Shown: piece after piece, positions 33,173 through 42,343 of the stretch
Layout: every line of letters starts with the position of its first letter
Position numbering within the stretch: the stretch's first letter is position 1
The notes under the pieces: generated by a model
What the model was told of the DNA's origin: nothing
Seen by the model: the letters and a program-made list of their open reading frames with translations, nothing else
Databases searched by the model: none
Translations under genes and position numbers: made by a program
Origin: Gracilariopsis chorda
Taxonomy: Eukaryota; Rhodophyta; Florideophyceae; Gracilariales; Gracilariaceae
Direction: 5' to 3'
DNA: 64,000 nucleotides
NCBI GenBank assembly: GCA_003194525.1
Contig: NBIV01000014.1
Span: 434,001-498,000, forward strand

Positions 33173-33262
33173 TGTGAGTGAGAGGCACTGACTATCTCTT
33201 TACTTTGGCGTCCGTCGTCGTCTAGCTTATGTATGTTTGATCTACTGTAATGTTGTTTGACA
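33173..33262 (-). repeat. 5' LTR of inner Copia
   Basis: 90 bp, TGTCAAACA...CTCACA on the minus strand, directly followed by the primer site at 33163-33172 (GGTTATGGGC). Confidence 0.82.
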
Positions 33263-33971
33263 GTCGAAATGGTCAATGTTCAAGTTGTATTGTGCCATGA
33301 CTGCGAGTACCAGGCGAACGGTTTCTTTGTGGGCCAGTTGAGCTGAGACATGTTCTCGATTGTAGTGCTCACCTGGCTTCATTAAGTCTCCGCGCACTGC
33401 AAGGTGCGCTTTACGGTCGCTGATTACTCCCAGTGCGTCGTGTTTGTATCAATATTTCATACTTAAGGGTATACGTTTTCGTGGGAGTTGTTCTGGAGGG
33501 AGCCACTTGATAACTTGAATTTTGTCACGTTTGTTGAGCTCTGCATTGTGTGCAGTTTTCTAGAGTTGTCTTTCCGGGTAATCTTGGGCTTGTTTGCGTG
33601 ACATGGGCGGCGGGGAGTTCTTCGTGACTTTAGAAGGGATTCCGTGGATCTGTATGACTTTGAAGGCCAATGCCCTAGTAGGGACAGGGTCATGGTGGGG
33701 AAGGTATGGGTGGCATTCGACGGTTCGAAATTGGCGATACCGGCCGGATTGAACTTCTTGAATGCGAATATGAGTGTCGGTGGTACCGTGCATATACAAC
33801 GTTAATACGCCTCTGCTATCCAGTTTCTTCAGTACAGTGTTGTCCGTGACTACTGGGGCGGCACCAAGCTGGACAAATGGAAAACTGTGCGTGAAGCTGG
33901 GGGGTTGGCCGTGCTATCCGGTGTATGAGATGCGGTTTGTGGTCTTGTGTAAGGTGCGATTATACTTGTAA
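33263..33971 (-). pseudogene. Copia reverse transcriptase, N-terminal block (outer element)
   Basis: Carries the start of the Copia RT domain (KAHLAVRGDLMKPGEHY, YNLNIDHFDC). It ends exactly where the inner Copia LTR begins at 33262, consistent with interruption by that insertion. Confidence 0.75.
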
Positions 33972-34058
33972 CCGCGTCTCGCAGGGTGTCCTCCCAGTAC
34001 GAATTGGGGAGTTTGGAGTTGAATAGGGCCGCGCGAGTTATTCGTGTACGGTTTCCGA

Positions 34059-35282
34059 CTACGCGCTCGGCAATGAGTTTTCTCGGGGGCTATATGCGGT
34101 AGAGGGCTTGTGCATTACTACATAGCTTTGCGGGACTTCAGGTGGGGCTGCGGATGTGAATTTTTCAGCGGTGTCCGAAGTAAATACAAGTGGTGCTCGT
34201 CCAGAATTGGCTTTGGAAAAGGCTAGGACGGTTGCAATCAGTTTGAATGTTTGCTTGCTGTCTTCGGTGTAGACCGCGATAACAAACCGTGTTCTTGTTT
34301 CTATGAAGATACTGAAGTATCGATTGCCGTGATTTGATGATGTGGGGAAGGGACCACAGGTGTCAGAGAATATAGACTCGCCGGCTTTGTGATGGTGGAG
34401 TGCTTGTCTGTACGGTTGTCTGGCTATTCGTGCGTGCCCACACCCGGAACAGGTGAGTTTTGGTAGTGGGTTCTTGAGTACCGAGCAAACATCAAGTAAG
34501 TTTCTTTTGGCCATTTTCTGCAGAATACTCGGGTCGATGTTGTTATAGTGCAGGTGCCATTGGTGGAAAGTCCGTGTGATAAAGTCGCTAGGTGGGTTGG
34601 GGTGGGAGTTGGGGGGAGGTTTGGCTACTGGGGAGGTGGGCTGTTTGGGGTCGGACTTCGCTTTGAATCGGCGTGTGGGTTTGAGAGGCGTAGGCTTTTG
34701 AACACTGATTGGAGATGGTTTGTTGCTCTGAAATGTTCGAACGCTGGCAGCCATGGACAGACGGTTCAGTTTGTAACCATGTGGGGTCCATGAGGCTGTC
34801 CCAATGATCTTTAGGTGTGGTTTTGAGCGTATTAGGAAGGAGTGTCGTTGGCCAAAGAGAACCCAGCTATAGCGTTGCGCAATGGAATGTACTGATAGGT
34901 GGTTGTTTTGAACGTGCTTGGATACGTATGCTGGGAGTGAGATATTAAGGCCTTGGTCAGTCTTCAGATTGATTTTGTCCATCATCTGAAATGGAAGGGA
35001 AGAAGAATTGGCGGTAGTGGGGGATTTTGGTGTAGCTAGTGGTTGGCTGTTGGGCGGTGCGCTGCACACATTGGAAGGATGAGTGCCAGAATCCAAGATA
35101 TACTTACAGTCGCTTTGCATTGCGTCCTCCCGATGGTTGGCCTCTTGTATGGCTTGCAAAGCCTGCAGTACTTTTTCATCGAGGTCTGCGTCTCGTGAGT
35201 GGCATTGGCTTGGCCCGCATTTTGAGCTCGACTTCCACCTGTTCGGCGTGGTTTGGCGGGCTTGGTGCCATACAAGTCCCAA
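34059..35282 (-). pseudogene. Copia protease and integrase region
   Basis: Contains a Copia-type protease motif (YILDSGTHPSN), then the gag-pre-integrase zinc region (LTCSGCGHARIARQPYR) and the start of the integrase core (ESIFSDTCGPFPTSSNHGNR, TRFVIAVYTED). This is the longest readable part of the outer element; the element as a whole is broken. Confidence 0.85.
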
Positions 35283-35942
35283 TGAGGAGCTCGGTTGGTT
35301 TTATGGCTTGTTTCTGGTCGATGAGTCGCAGTTTATTGTTCATGTGGTTTATGGTGCAATGCTCGGAGGCAGGAGCTGGCCCAAAAGGGTCTTTGACGTC
35401 CTCTTCTATGGAGTAGCGCAGCGATAAAATCAACTGTGGTGAGCAGACGAAACCGGGTGTAAAGCCGGGACTCACCGTCACGACGGGCGTACAAGTTCAA
35501 GAACCAAGAAGACCGAGAAGTTGGAAGCGGGAAAATATGGCAACAAACGAGTGGTGGGCAACGCCTAAGGGGGGCACGGTATCCACACGAGTGGGGCAGT
35601 GGTGAACAAGGCAACGGTAATCATCAGTAGTCTCCATACAGTGACACCTGTATACAGGGGAAATCAGCAATAGCCGGGGTAAACGCGCGCACAGAAACAA
35701 AGTCAATAGCGGTACAAATGTGTTGGAAACTCTACGAGGTTTGTAACTAGGCCTGCACTAGGTGGCGTCTCTCCGGACGGAGCAAACTGTAGTGCAACGC
35801 CCTCAGGGAGGGATTCTTGGTACTTGAACGCTTTCCCGATATTATCGGTCGTGTAGAGTGTATATAAACTACGCCCCATAATGGTGGGTATGGACACGTG
35901 GGACACGGTTTTGGGTCAATTGGCGGTTGGCCACAGTAGTGG

Positions 35943-36699
35943 ATGTTGCCACGAAATGTGGAGTATTTAATTAATATTATTTATTATTTTCACACCCATT
36001 TCTGGGAAGCTAGTACTTGGTGCGACGGCGCACTGCCGTCGCACCAGTAAACCTTCCCCAACAAGGGACCCCAACCTGGGGAATTGGCTCTAGTTGGTAC
36101 CGCTTGCGCGCGTGCTCTACTTCTCCTTGGAGGGAAACGCCGTGAAACACGGGACATCTAACCCCCTTGCACATCTAAAGGGACCCATCACTGGGATTCA
36201 TATTATTCCAATTGCATTGGTGTTTCGCCCTGTATAGGGATATTTTTACCGGCATCGCCGTTCGCCCCCGTCGCTCTCGCGACTCACTTCGTCCTCTCTT
36301 CCTCCTCTTCGCCCTTCCTTCTTCCCCTTTTTAGGGTAGCACCGCCCGCTATCCGCGTCTCTCGTGTGCGAATCCGCTCACACACCCCCACTTACGTGGA
36401 AACCTACCTCTGGCGAGGACGCATTCCCGCTCTCGCGGATACCGATTCTTGTCCTAAACCCTCTTGCGCTAGTCGCGAAGGGTGGCCTCGGTCTTACAAA
36501 CCGGCTCCACCGTGCCACCCCTAGAGGGGCTCTACCCAACTGGGTTCACCTCCACGGAGGAAAGATCCCGAACGTCTTTCGGTGTTTCTCCCCTTTGGGG
36601 CGTTGCACCACACAAACGACTCACAAGGGGTCCTGAGTTGGAGCCGACACTCTTGTGCTACATTCACCTCCATACGGGCGACCGGAGCTCACACACATA
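35943..36699. other. Unidentified 757-bp block flanked by an 8-bp direct repeat
   Basis: Compositionally distinct from the Copia sequence around it: an AT-rich start (ATTTAATTAATATTATTTAT), a 12-bp hairpin, long C/T-rich runs (36290-36340) and no convincing gene. AGTAGTGG stands at both borders (35935-35942, 36700-36707). Possibilities are a solo LTR of another family or a small non-autonomous insertion; neither is proven. Confidence 0.45.
36018..36046. repeat. Perfect 12-bp hairpin in the unidentified block
   Basis: TGGTGCGACGGC and its exact inverse GCCGTCGCACCA are separated by 5 nt. GC-rich and stable if transcribed or extruded. Confidence 0.85.
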
Positions 36700-37219
36700 A
36701 GTAGTGGTGGTCGGCGCCCTGACAGTACAGTTAAATTAACTAATAATATCTCTAAGGGGGGGTCTAATATTACAAAGGTGTGGCATATGCCAGCAAGTCT
36801 GTGCACTATACCTGCAACTCAAATTGGTACCCTACCAACGGAAACTGAATACCGGTGCATTACTCAAACTTCACAGTCGAAAGTTGAACATTGCCAACGC
36901 AAAATATGAAACCAAGTAGTGCTCATACCGCTAAAAGCGTTGCACTTCACGGTTGAGCGCTGATAGAATCTTGTGGAGGGTGGGGTCTGTACATGATCTT
37001 GCAACAGGCTGCGTAGGCACGGGAGTGGGTTTCTATGTGTGGTTGTCTGCAGTACTCAGTTGTTGGTCTGGTCAAGATTGGGCGCTGACAGAAGCAAATG
37101 CTTCTAGGGACGTTTTGTTTCAGATATAGATGTGGGGGTGCCAGCAACAGTGAGGGTCGCGGCTATATGAGAAAATGGATTTGCTGTAGCGGATAGGCCA
37201 TGAAGGATGATTCTGATAG

Positions 37220-37250
37220 TGGGCAACTTCTAAAACTCAAAATGCGAGCA
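37220..37250 (+). repeat. Left terminal inverted repeat
   Basis: TGGGCAACTTCTAAAACTCA and following bases; partner of 39584-39614. Confidence 0.75.
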
Positions 37251-37384
37251 ATTTGAATATATCAAAATGAGCACAAACACAAATTTTGAGTGTCATAACG
37301 GTCACTGATATTACCGCGCAAAATGCGACAAGCCAAGATGTTCAGCTTAGCATTGTCTCCACCTTTTTCAATCTGTCTCAAAAC

Positions 37385-38551
37385 ATGACGCCAACTTCAG
37401 TCCTACTGATTGCTCTGCTTAACCGAGAGCTGTCAAAGACTTTAACATTCAAACAAAGGCTTAACTCCGAAGGAAGACGACGTCGTGATCGTCGCATAAA
37501 TCGTTCTGCTTTGCTATTGCCATCAAAGTCCCCGTTTATATACGTTTTGAATTCAATGTCTGATCAGTCTATGATAACTCTAACAGGAATTGATCACGTT
37601 ACATTCGTGTATCTTCTGACACTATTCGAACCATTGTACTACCGATACACTCCACACGCCCGCAATGGAGATATAGGACTACGATTCAGCAAAAGTGGCC
37701 GTCCCCGCTCTATGACAGCCGAAATGTGCCTTGGTCTTGTGCTTTCATGGCATCGCACAAGAGGGGCGATGTGGAATTGGTGCCTATTATTCGGAGTTAC
37801 AAACTCTGTGTGCTCTATGTTTCTTCGGTTTTGGAGGCGTTTGCTACTGCGTGTCTTGTCCCGCGAAAAGCATGCTACTATAAGAATGCCAAATCTAGTT
37901 CAAGTACAAGAATTTAAGGAAGCTATTTCTGAGAAGTATCACAAACTAGACAGCGTCTATGCCATTGTGGACGGTCTCAAACTGTTGTTGGAACAATCTG
38001 GTGATTGTGTTATTCAGAACATGTTCTACAATGGATGGACTCACGACCATTATGTTGGAAACGTTTTTGTGTTTGCTCCAAATGAAACGATCATAGCATG
38101 TTTGCTTAATGCTCCTGGCAGCATGCACGATTCTGTTATAGCAGATCTTGGAAAGCTTTGCAACAAACTTGGCGCTAAATATGCCGAACATGGCGGCCTT
38201 TGTCTGGTAGATTCAGCGTTCTGCAAGAAGAATCACCCGTTTCTTTTAAAATCTGCCCAGGATGAGACAAATGTGACCGATCCAGACGACCTCGTACGCC
38301 TCCGTCAAGCAGCCTCAGTTCGCCAAGCCTCAGAATGGGGCATGCGCGCATTTCGAGGAATGTTTCCGCGAATGAAAGACCGCTTCATGTATGAAGAAAA
38401 TGGAGAAAGGAGGATAATGCTGCTTTTCACTGCGCATCTGTTTTATCTACGAACACGCAAAGCCGGCATAAACCAGATTCTGTCAACCTATATGCCTCAA
38501 AAAAGTGCAGATGTGAATTATTATCTGCAGGATACCTTTAACCTCTACTGA
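37385..38551 (+). CDS. DDE_Tnp_4-type transposase
   Basis: Open frame of 388 residues from ATG 37385; the frame extends 33 codons further up to a TTG without an ATG. It has the HARBI1-like endonuclease order: a helix-turn-helix region with SGRPRSMTAEMCLGLVLSW, YAIVDGLKLLLEQSG (D196), NAPGSMHDSVIADL (D249), LCLVDSAFCK (D276) and ASEWGMRAFRGMFPRMKDR (E317). These acidic residues are the candidate DDE triad plus the usual extra Asp of PIF-type enzymes. The last part (LLFTAHLFYLRTRKAGINQI) resembles the terminal HNL segment. No stop or frameshift is seen after the ATG, so it may still encode protein. A short upstream exon or a lost N-terminus cannot be told apart here. Confidence 0.85.
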   Translation: MTPTSVLLIALLNRELSKTLTFKQRLNSEGRRRRDRRINRSALLLPSKSPFIYVLNSMSDQSMITLTGIDHVTFVYLLTLFEPLYYRYTPHARNGDIGLRFSKSGRPRSMTAEMCLGLVLSWHRTRGAMWNWCLLFGVTNSVCSMFLRFWRRLLLRVLSREKHATIRMPNLVQVQEFKEAISEKYHKLDSVYAIVDGLKLLLEQSGDCVIQNMFYNGWTHDHYVGNVFVFAPNETIIACLLNAPGSMHDSVIADLGKLCNKLGAKYAEHGGLCLVDSAFCKKNHPFLLKSAQDETNVTDPDDLVRLRQAASVRQASEWGMRAFRGMFPRMKDRFMYEENGERRIMLLFTAHLFYLRTRKAGINQILSTYMPQKSADVNYYLQDTFNLY

Positions 38552-39324
38552 GATTTCGATGTCTTTGCGACCAACATGAGCATCATCTCCGTCAATTTCT
38601 CGTGACGACGACTTTCGTCAAGACATTGCAGTCGGTTCTCCTCTCGCTCCTCTTTGCGGCTTTCTAAGTCCTCCTCTCTCCGCTTCTGGTCATTCAACAT
38701 CGACAACCTAAATAAATCCATAATATCGTCTCTATTATCCTTCCCACGCATCATGGGGCAAGGACGAACTAAAGGGCGTGCGATCCTTAACGGGGTTTGG
38801 ACCAAAGTCTTTTCCGCAATCACATCTTTCGTTTCATTCGTGTCGTGTGCACCCTCCCTATCAGTCTCCACTAATGTTGATAACTGTGTTTCGTTAAACG
38901 AAACTTCTACTGCATCCTCAATATCTTCGTCCACAGCGATTTCGGCACGCTTGGTGATCAAATCTCGTATTGATTTTGCACGATGGACATAATAAGGAAT
39001 CAGCGGATCCTCTGTCTGCATGCGATGACGGTGAAGAGAGAAAAACTTGCGTTTGAGTGATTCAACACTTCGCTCTCGCTGAGAGAACGTTTTTTTGTGT
39101 TCGCTGAGCAATGCCGCCCATTCTTCACTTCCAATAGGAAGATACTTGTCCATAAGATCCAATAAGAAATCCGTTTTCTTTTGACAAAACCCAAATATCC
39201 GTGGAGCTGTACTAGTTTTCTTTTTCATGGTTTTTGCATGCGGTTTGAAAGGCGGTGGTAAAACAGAGTCAATCGGATTGCCAGCAGAGAAAGACGTACT
39301 GTCGGGAAGAAGACGTGGAGTCAT
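38545..39324 (-). CDS. Transposon accessory protein with Myb/trihelix-like domain
   Basis: Open frame of 259 residues, ATG 39324, ending 7 bp inside the transposase stop region on the opposite strand. Residues 45-120 (FLLDLMDKYLPIGSEEWAAL, RERSVESLKRKFFSLHRHR, DPLIPYYVHRAKSIRDLI) resemble the DUF6818-type Myb-like domains found next to transposases in oomycetes and other protists: one W-containing helix, a Lys/Arg helix, then the P..V..AK motif. The C-terminal half is a charged coiled coil (RREEDLESRKEEREENRLQC). Second Harbinger genes of this sort bind transposon ends. Intact. Confidence 0.75.
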   Translation of the reverse strand: MTPRLLPDSTSFSAGNPIDSVLPPPFKPHAKTMKKKTSTAPRIFGFCQKKTDFLLDLMDKYLPIGSEEWAALLSEHKKTFSQRERSVESLKRKFFSLHRHRMQTEDPLIPYYVHRAKSIRDLITKRAEIAVDEDIEDAVEVSFNETQLSTLVETDREGAHDTNETKDVIAEKTLVQTPLRIARPLVRPCPMMRGKDNRDDIMDLFRLSMLNDQKRREEDLESRKEEREENRLQCLDESRRHEKLTEMMLMLVAKTSKSQ

Positions 39325-39583
39325 TATAAAAGAAGCTGAGCAGGTTTTGTTAAGGCAGAAGGCGTTTTGATGGCTCAGAGTGGGTGCTGAGATTGGGTTA
39401 TGTCAAATCGAGTACGCTGTTTTGGGCTCTGGTTTGGCGGCATTCGGGTTTTGGTAACCTGTTTGGCGCCAAAAGAGCGAATGCCGCATTTTGCGGAACA
39501 GCTCGTATGGGGCGGAGGCATCCCCGACTTTCGCATTTTGAGTGCACGCTAAAGCTCTGAATTAATGAATTTGAGTGTGCGCT

Positions 39584-39614
39584 TTTTGCGATTTGAGATT
39601 TTAGGAGTCGCCCA
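39584..39614 (-). repeat. Right terminal inverted repeat
   Basis: On the minus strand TGGGCGACTCCTAAAATCTC; 14 of the first 16 bases equal the left end. Confidence 0.75.
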
Positions 39615-39783
39615 GTGCGAGTATCACTTTGGAACTCTGCTGCACTAGCCTGTATGAAAACAGCTTGATAGCGGGGGTGGTGTTCTTCATAGATATATAT
39701 TTTTTCGGCGTGTGTTTAGCGGATTTTTTAAACTTCTGTGAGAAGTTAATCGACCTTTTGTGCAGAAGTGTCCAGTAAGCTCT

Positions 39784-40146
39784 TCAGATAGGCATAATAT
39801 CGAACGGTGAGTTGGTAAACAAAAAAACTGGGACCAGGTCGTTGACGTCTCTTGAGATGCTGTTTGTGATTAACGACCGGCAGGAAACAAATACTTTTTG
39901 CTTTGCATCTTTGTCGGCTACAAATGTTGAGTGAAGAATATCAGAATATCTATGGATCGTTAATATGTCTTTGAAGCTTGCTTGCCATTGTTTGAAGTTT
40001 AACTTTGTCAAGTCTTTCAATGTATCGCTGCTAAAATTCCGTGGCCACTTGTTTGTGTGATTCAGCGAAGTAAAAAGTTGCTGGAGCAATTTCAAACTTA
40101 GGGTTTCGTCAGAGAAGTCAGGTGGGCGGGGGACGGGTTTGGCCAT
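39784..40146 (-). pseudogene. Copia gag, N-terminal fragment
   Basis: Begins MAKPVPRPPDFSDET about 170 bp inside the 5' LTR, the place for gag. The fragment (FKQWQASFKDILTI) has the helical gag pattern seen in other Copia elements. It is part of the outer fossil and stops near the DNA transposon insertion. Confidence 0.6.
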
Positions 40147-40316
40147 TTGTAGTGTTAGCTAAGCAGCAAAAGAACAGTGATGGTCGATTGTTTGCTGTCT
40201 ACGCTGGAAACGTTATGCACGCGCGTGATTGCGCGTTTCCCGTTCAGCGGGGGAAGTATATGGTGTTTTGAGTACGTGTTGGTGTGTTAACACCGGACGG
40301 GTTGCTCGGTATTATG

Positions 40317-40326
40317 GCACATAACC
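40317..40326 (-). other. Primer-binding site of outer Copia (internal tRNA-iMet type)
   Basis: Directly inside the 5' LTR the minus strand reads GGTTATGTGC, close to the GGTTATGGGC site that Drosophila copia pairs with the cleaved anticodon-loop end of initiator tRNA-Met. Confidence 0.7.
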
Positions 40327-40452
40327 TGTGGGAGCAATGAAGGTGAAGCCCGTGGCTTTGTTTATTGTTGGAGATGCTGCGGTCGGTGTTTAAAATGTGC
40401 TTGTTTGCCGTCGCTGTTTCTAGGTGGCTATGCTGTCTGTCGTTTGACAACA
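40327..40452 (-). repeat. 5' LTR of outer Copia element
   Basis: 126 bp, reading TGTTGTCAAAC...CCCACA on the minus strand (TG...CA ends). Followed on the plus strand by CCCAG, the target duplication shared with 28298-28302. Confidence 0.9.
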
Positions 40453-40457
40453 CCCAG

Positions 40458-41710
40458 TACAGTAAGCTACGTATTGTGTGGTCGTTCGTTCGTTCGTATC
40501 CTTCCTTTGTTCCTTCCCGACACGTCATCGAGTGTCCCAGAGGTGGCGCTTGTATCTATGATAGGGAGCACAAGAACCTACTGAATTGAAGTAAAGGTTA
40601 GCAGTCTCACCTTTACCGCACTTGGTCTGGAATGCAGTGTGCATGCGTTTACCAAGGGTAGAATGCTATCCTAAAGATGATACTACTGCTGGCAGTGCTT
40701 AAATGTGCTCATGGAGATGGTCCGCGCTGGGGCGGTTGGGCGACTAGTCCTGGAGCTACATGTGCTTTTCAATCATACGAGATCGTGACCGTGAACACCA
40801 GTAGGGTCGACCAATCCGAGCAGTAATTTGGACTGAAACACGTTCTCCACTCCTGAACGGTGGATATAATGTTCATGTATAGTCAAAGGGAGAATGTTTA
40901 CGTATCAGAAAGCGTGTTTTGGAGATCGGTGCTGTGGGACAGCTCGAATTAGGTACACGACCGCAAAAAAACCCCCACTCTCGATATCCATGCCCCTATC
41001 CAAACTTCATCTTATTTCTCCGTCCTTCGAAGGAACATGCTGAGGGGAGGCGCAGGCTTCCCAGAGTAGCTTTTTTTGCCACAGGAGTGACAAAACCTCC
41101 CCGCACTCTCAGTAGAAAAAATTGCTGCAACAAACACGCCAAAAAGAGTAGAGGGGCAACGCCACACGCACTAAAACCTCGTCATGACCCACTTTGATTC
41201 CATTTTACCACCACCACTATGCACTTTATGCTTCTCCTAGTGACGACCTCATGCACACTGTTTCCAAAAATGAAAATCAGGCTCCACCAAGGTAATGCAA
41301 GCTGAACAGTCCGGATTCTGATTTGTATCGTCGCTCCCAAAAGAAGCCAACAACAGCACTGTCCGTTGCAACAAACCAACATGTCAAAGCTGTTGCCATA
41401 CGGAGTTGCACTACACGTTGAATAACTTACGAAGGATACTCTCGATGCGCAGACAACCCAATGCAGCATCAACACTTTGCGCATTGAATTCGAACGCGAA
41501 TGAAACGCCGCCACGACATGAAGATGCTTCATTCACTGCAAACAAGGAGCATTCTGTATCACCACCGCAAGTAGCAACATGTATCAGTCAAACTGTCCGC
41601 ACTCCGACCGTCTCTTCTGGACCGTATAAAAGGAACACAGGCCATCGTTCAACAACCTACCCACTTCGTTCACCTCCAGTCACAACTGTCAAACAGCCTA
41701 AGAACCTAAG
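40458..41710. other. Intergenic stretch
   Basis: 1.25 kb between the Copia element and the coiled-coil gene. A 90-codon plus-strand frame ending at 41714 (ATG 41445) overlaps the next start codon; it has no family resemblance and may be leader sequence. Confidence 0.3.
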
Positions 41711-42343
41711 ATGAAGCTGTTATTGAACGCCGTTCTCGCCGCCACCGTCGCTACCATCACCGCAAAACTGGTGTCCGATCACGTCGAACGGGCAACCCGA
41801 GCAGCGCGGGAGGAGGCAAAACACGCTCTGGAGAAGAAGGAAGACGACTTTGAGCGCGAAAAGCAAGCGCTCATTGCTTGCATTGAGGAACACAAGGCCG
41901 AGCACGCAGCAGCCAGAATAAGAGAACGAAGCGCTGCGAAAGAGTTGGACGCACTGCAAGGGGATGTGCAGCAACTTCTGCTAGCCAGCACGAGGTTGAA
42001 ATTTATGGCGCAGCATTCGTTGCGTACGAAACAACGCCGTCGAAAAGCTGGAGGTGGGAGAAGCGGCGAGCTCAGCCGCCGGAAAGAATGCGCTGTAGGA
42101 TCTGCGACGGTAAAGGGGGGAACGCAAACGAGACCACGCTTCGGGGCACGGAAGCAAAGCGATGACAAGCGACGCGAGCCAGAGAAGCTGAACGGAAATC
42201 AAGGGCTTGCTCTAGTCAACTGCGTACGACAGCTCTTTGGCCTGGATGAGAGACATGGACAAAGGCGGAGAAATGAAGCGCCCACTCTTCGCCTGGAAAC
42301 GACAACACCAAGACGGGCGAACCCGAACAAAGCCACCCCGTAG
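41711..42343 (+). CDS. Hypothetical membrane-anchored coiled-coil protein
   Basis: Predicted 210 residues. Residues 2-22 (KLLLNAVLAATVATITAKL) form a hydrophobic segment that could be a signal anchor. It is followed by a long charged helix (about 25-100: RATRAAREEAKHALEKKEDD, then FEREKQALIACIEEHKAEHA) typical of coiled coil. The last 100 residues are Arg/Lys-rich and probably disordered. ATG at 41711 follows a purine-rich context. I do not recognise a family. It lies between the transposon island and the GTPase cluster, transcribed away from the former; a link to the GTPases is only positional. Confidence 0.55.
   Translation: MKLLLNAVLAATVATITAKLVSDHVERATRAAREEAKHALEKKEDDFEREKQALIACIEEHKAEHAAARIRERSAAKELDALQGDVQQLLLASTRLKFMAQHSLRTKQRRRKAGGGRSGELSRRKECAVGSATVKGGTQTRPRFGARKQSDDKRREPEKLNGNQGLALVNCVRQLFGLDERHGQRRRNEAPTLRLETTTPRRANPNKATP

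Larger units (their letters stand above)
30228..33262 (-). mobile_element. Second Ty1/copia fossil nested in the first
   Basis: 3.0-kb minus-strand element with short LTRs of 82-90 bp at its ends. The primer site GGTTATGGGC lies directly inside the 5' LTR. Recognisable parts are gag (about 32214-32960; IILDLDTSNYALWYLALK), a protease-like region (about 31700-31960) and reverse transcriptase (about 30400-31400; YKRAAEGHITERNAG, FDIKSAYLHE, STTIDDFLVLASHQ, RYITDSTRPEIAY). I see no integrase domain, and 3.0 kb is short for an autonomous Copia. Its LTRs agree at about four-fifths of positions. Broken in several places. No clear target duplication. Confidence 0.85.
37220..39614. mobile_element. 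Nearly intact two-gene DDE DNA transposon (PIF/Harbinger-like)
   Basis: About 2.4 kb inserted in the outer Copia. The ends form inverted repeats of about 30 bp: TGGGCAACTTCTAAAACTCA at the left and TGGGCGACTCCTAAAATCTC on the opposite strand at the right. ACTCAAAATGCG recurs inside both ends, likely a transposase-binding site. Two long open frames converge and overlap by 7 bp at their stops. I could not see a clean target duplication, so the exact borders may be off by a few bases. The open frames and its position inside an old element show it arrived later. Confidence 0.85.
28303..40452 (-). mobile_element. Ty1/copia retrotransposon fossil with nested insertions
   Basis: Minus-strand Copia element spanning 12.15 kb between two short LTRs and flanked by the 5-bp target duplication CCCAG (28298-28302 and 40453-40457). 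Parts seen from 5' to 3' are the LTR, a primer site, gag, protease/integrase, reverse transcriptase in two blocks, RNase H and the LTR. It is interrupted by a second Copia copy (30228-33262) and a DNA transposon (37220-39614), and perhaps by the block at 35943-36699. The element is broken in many places. The LTRs agree at roughly 85 percent of positions by eye, so the insertion is old. Confidence 0.92.

Noticed and set aside
36364-36636. 90-codon plus-strand frame in the unidentified block
   Set aside because: Translation of C-rich sequence without ATG context or family resemblance; overlapped by other frames of the same quality.
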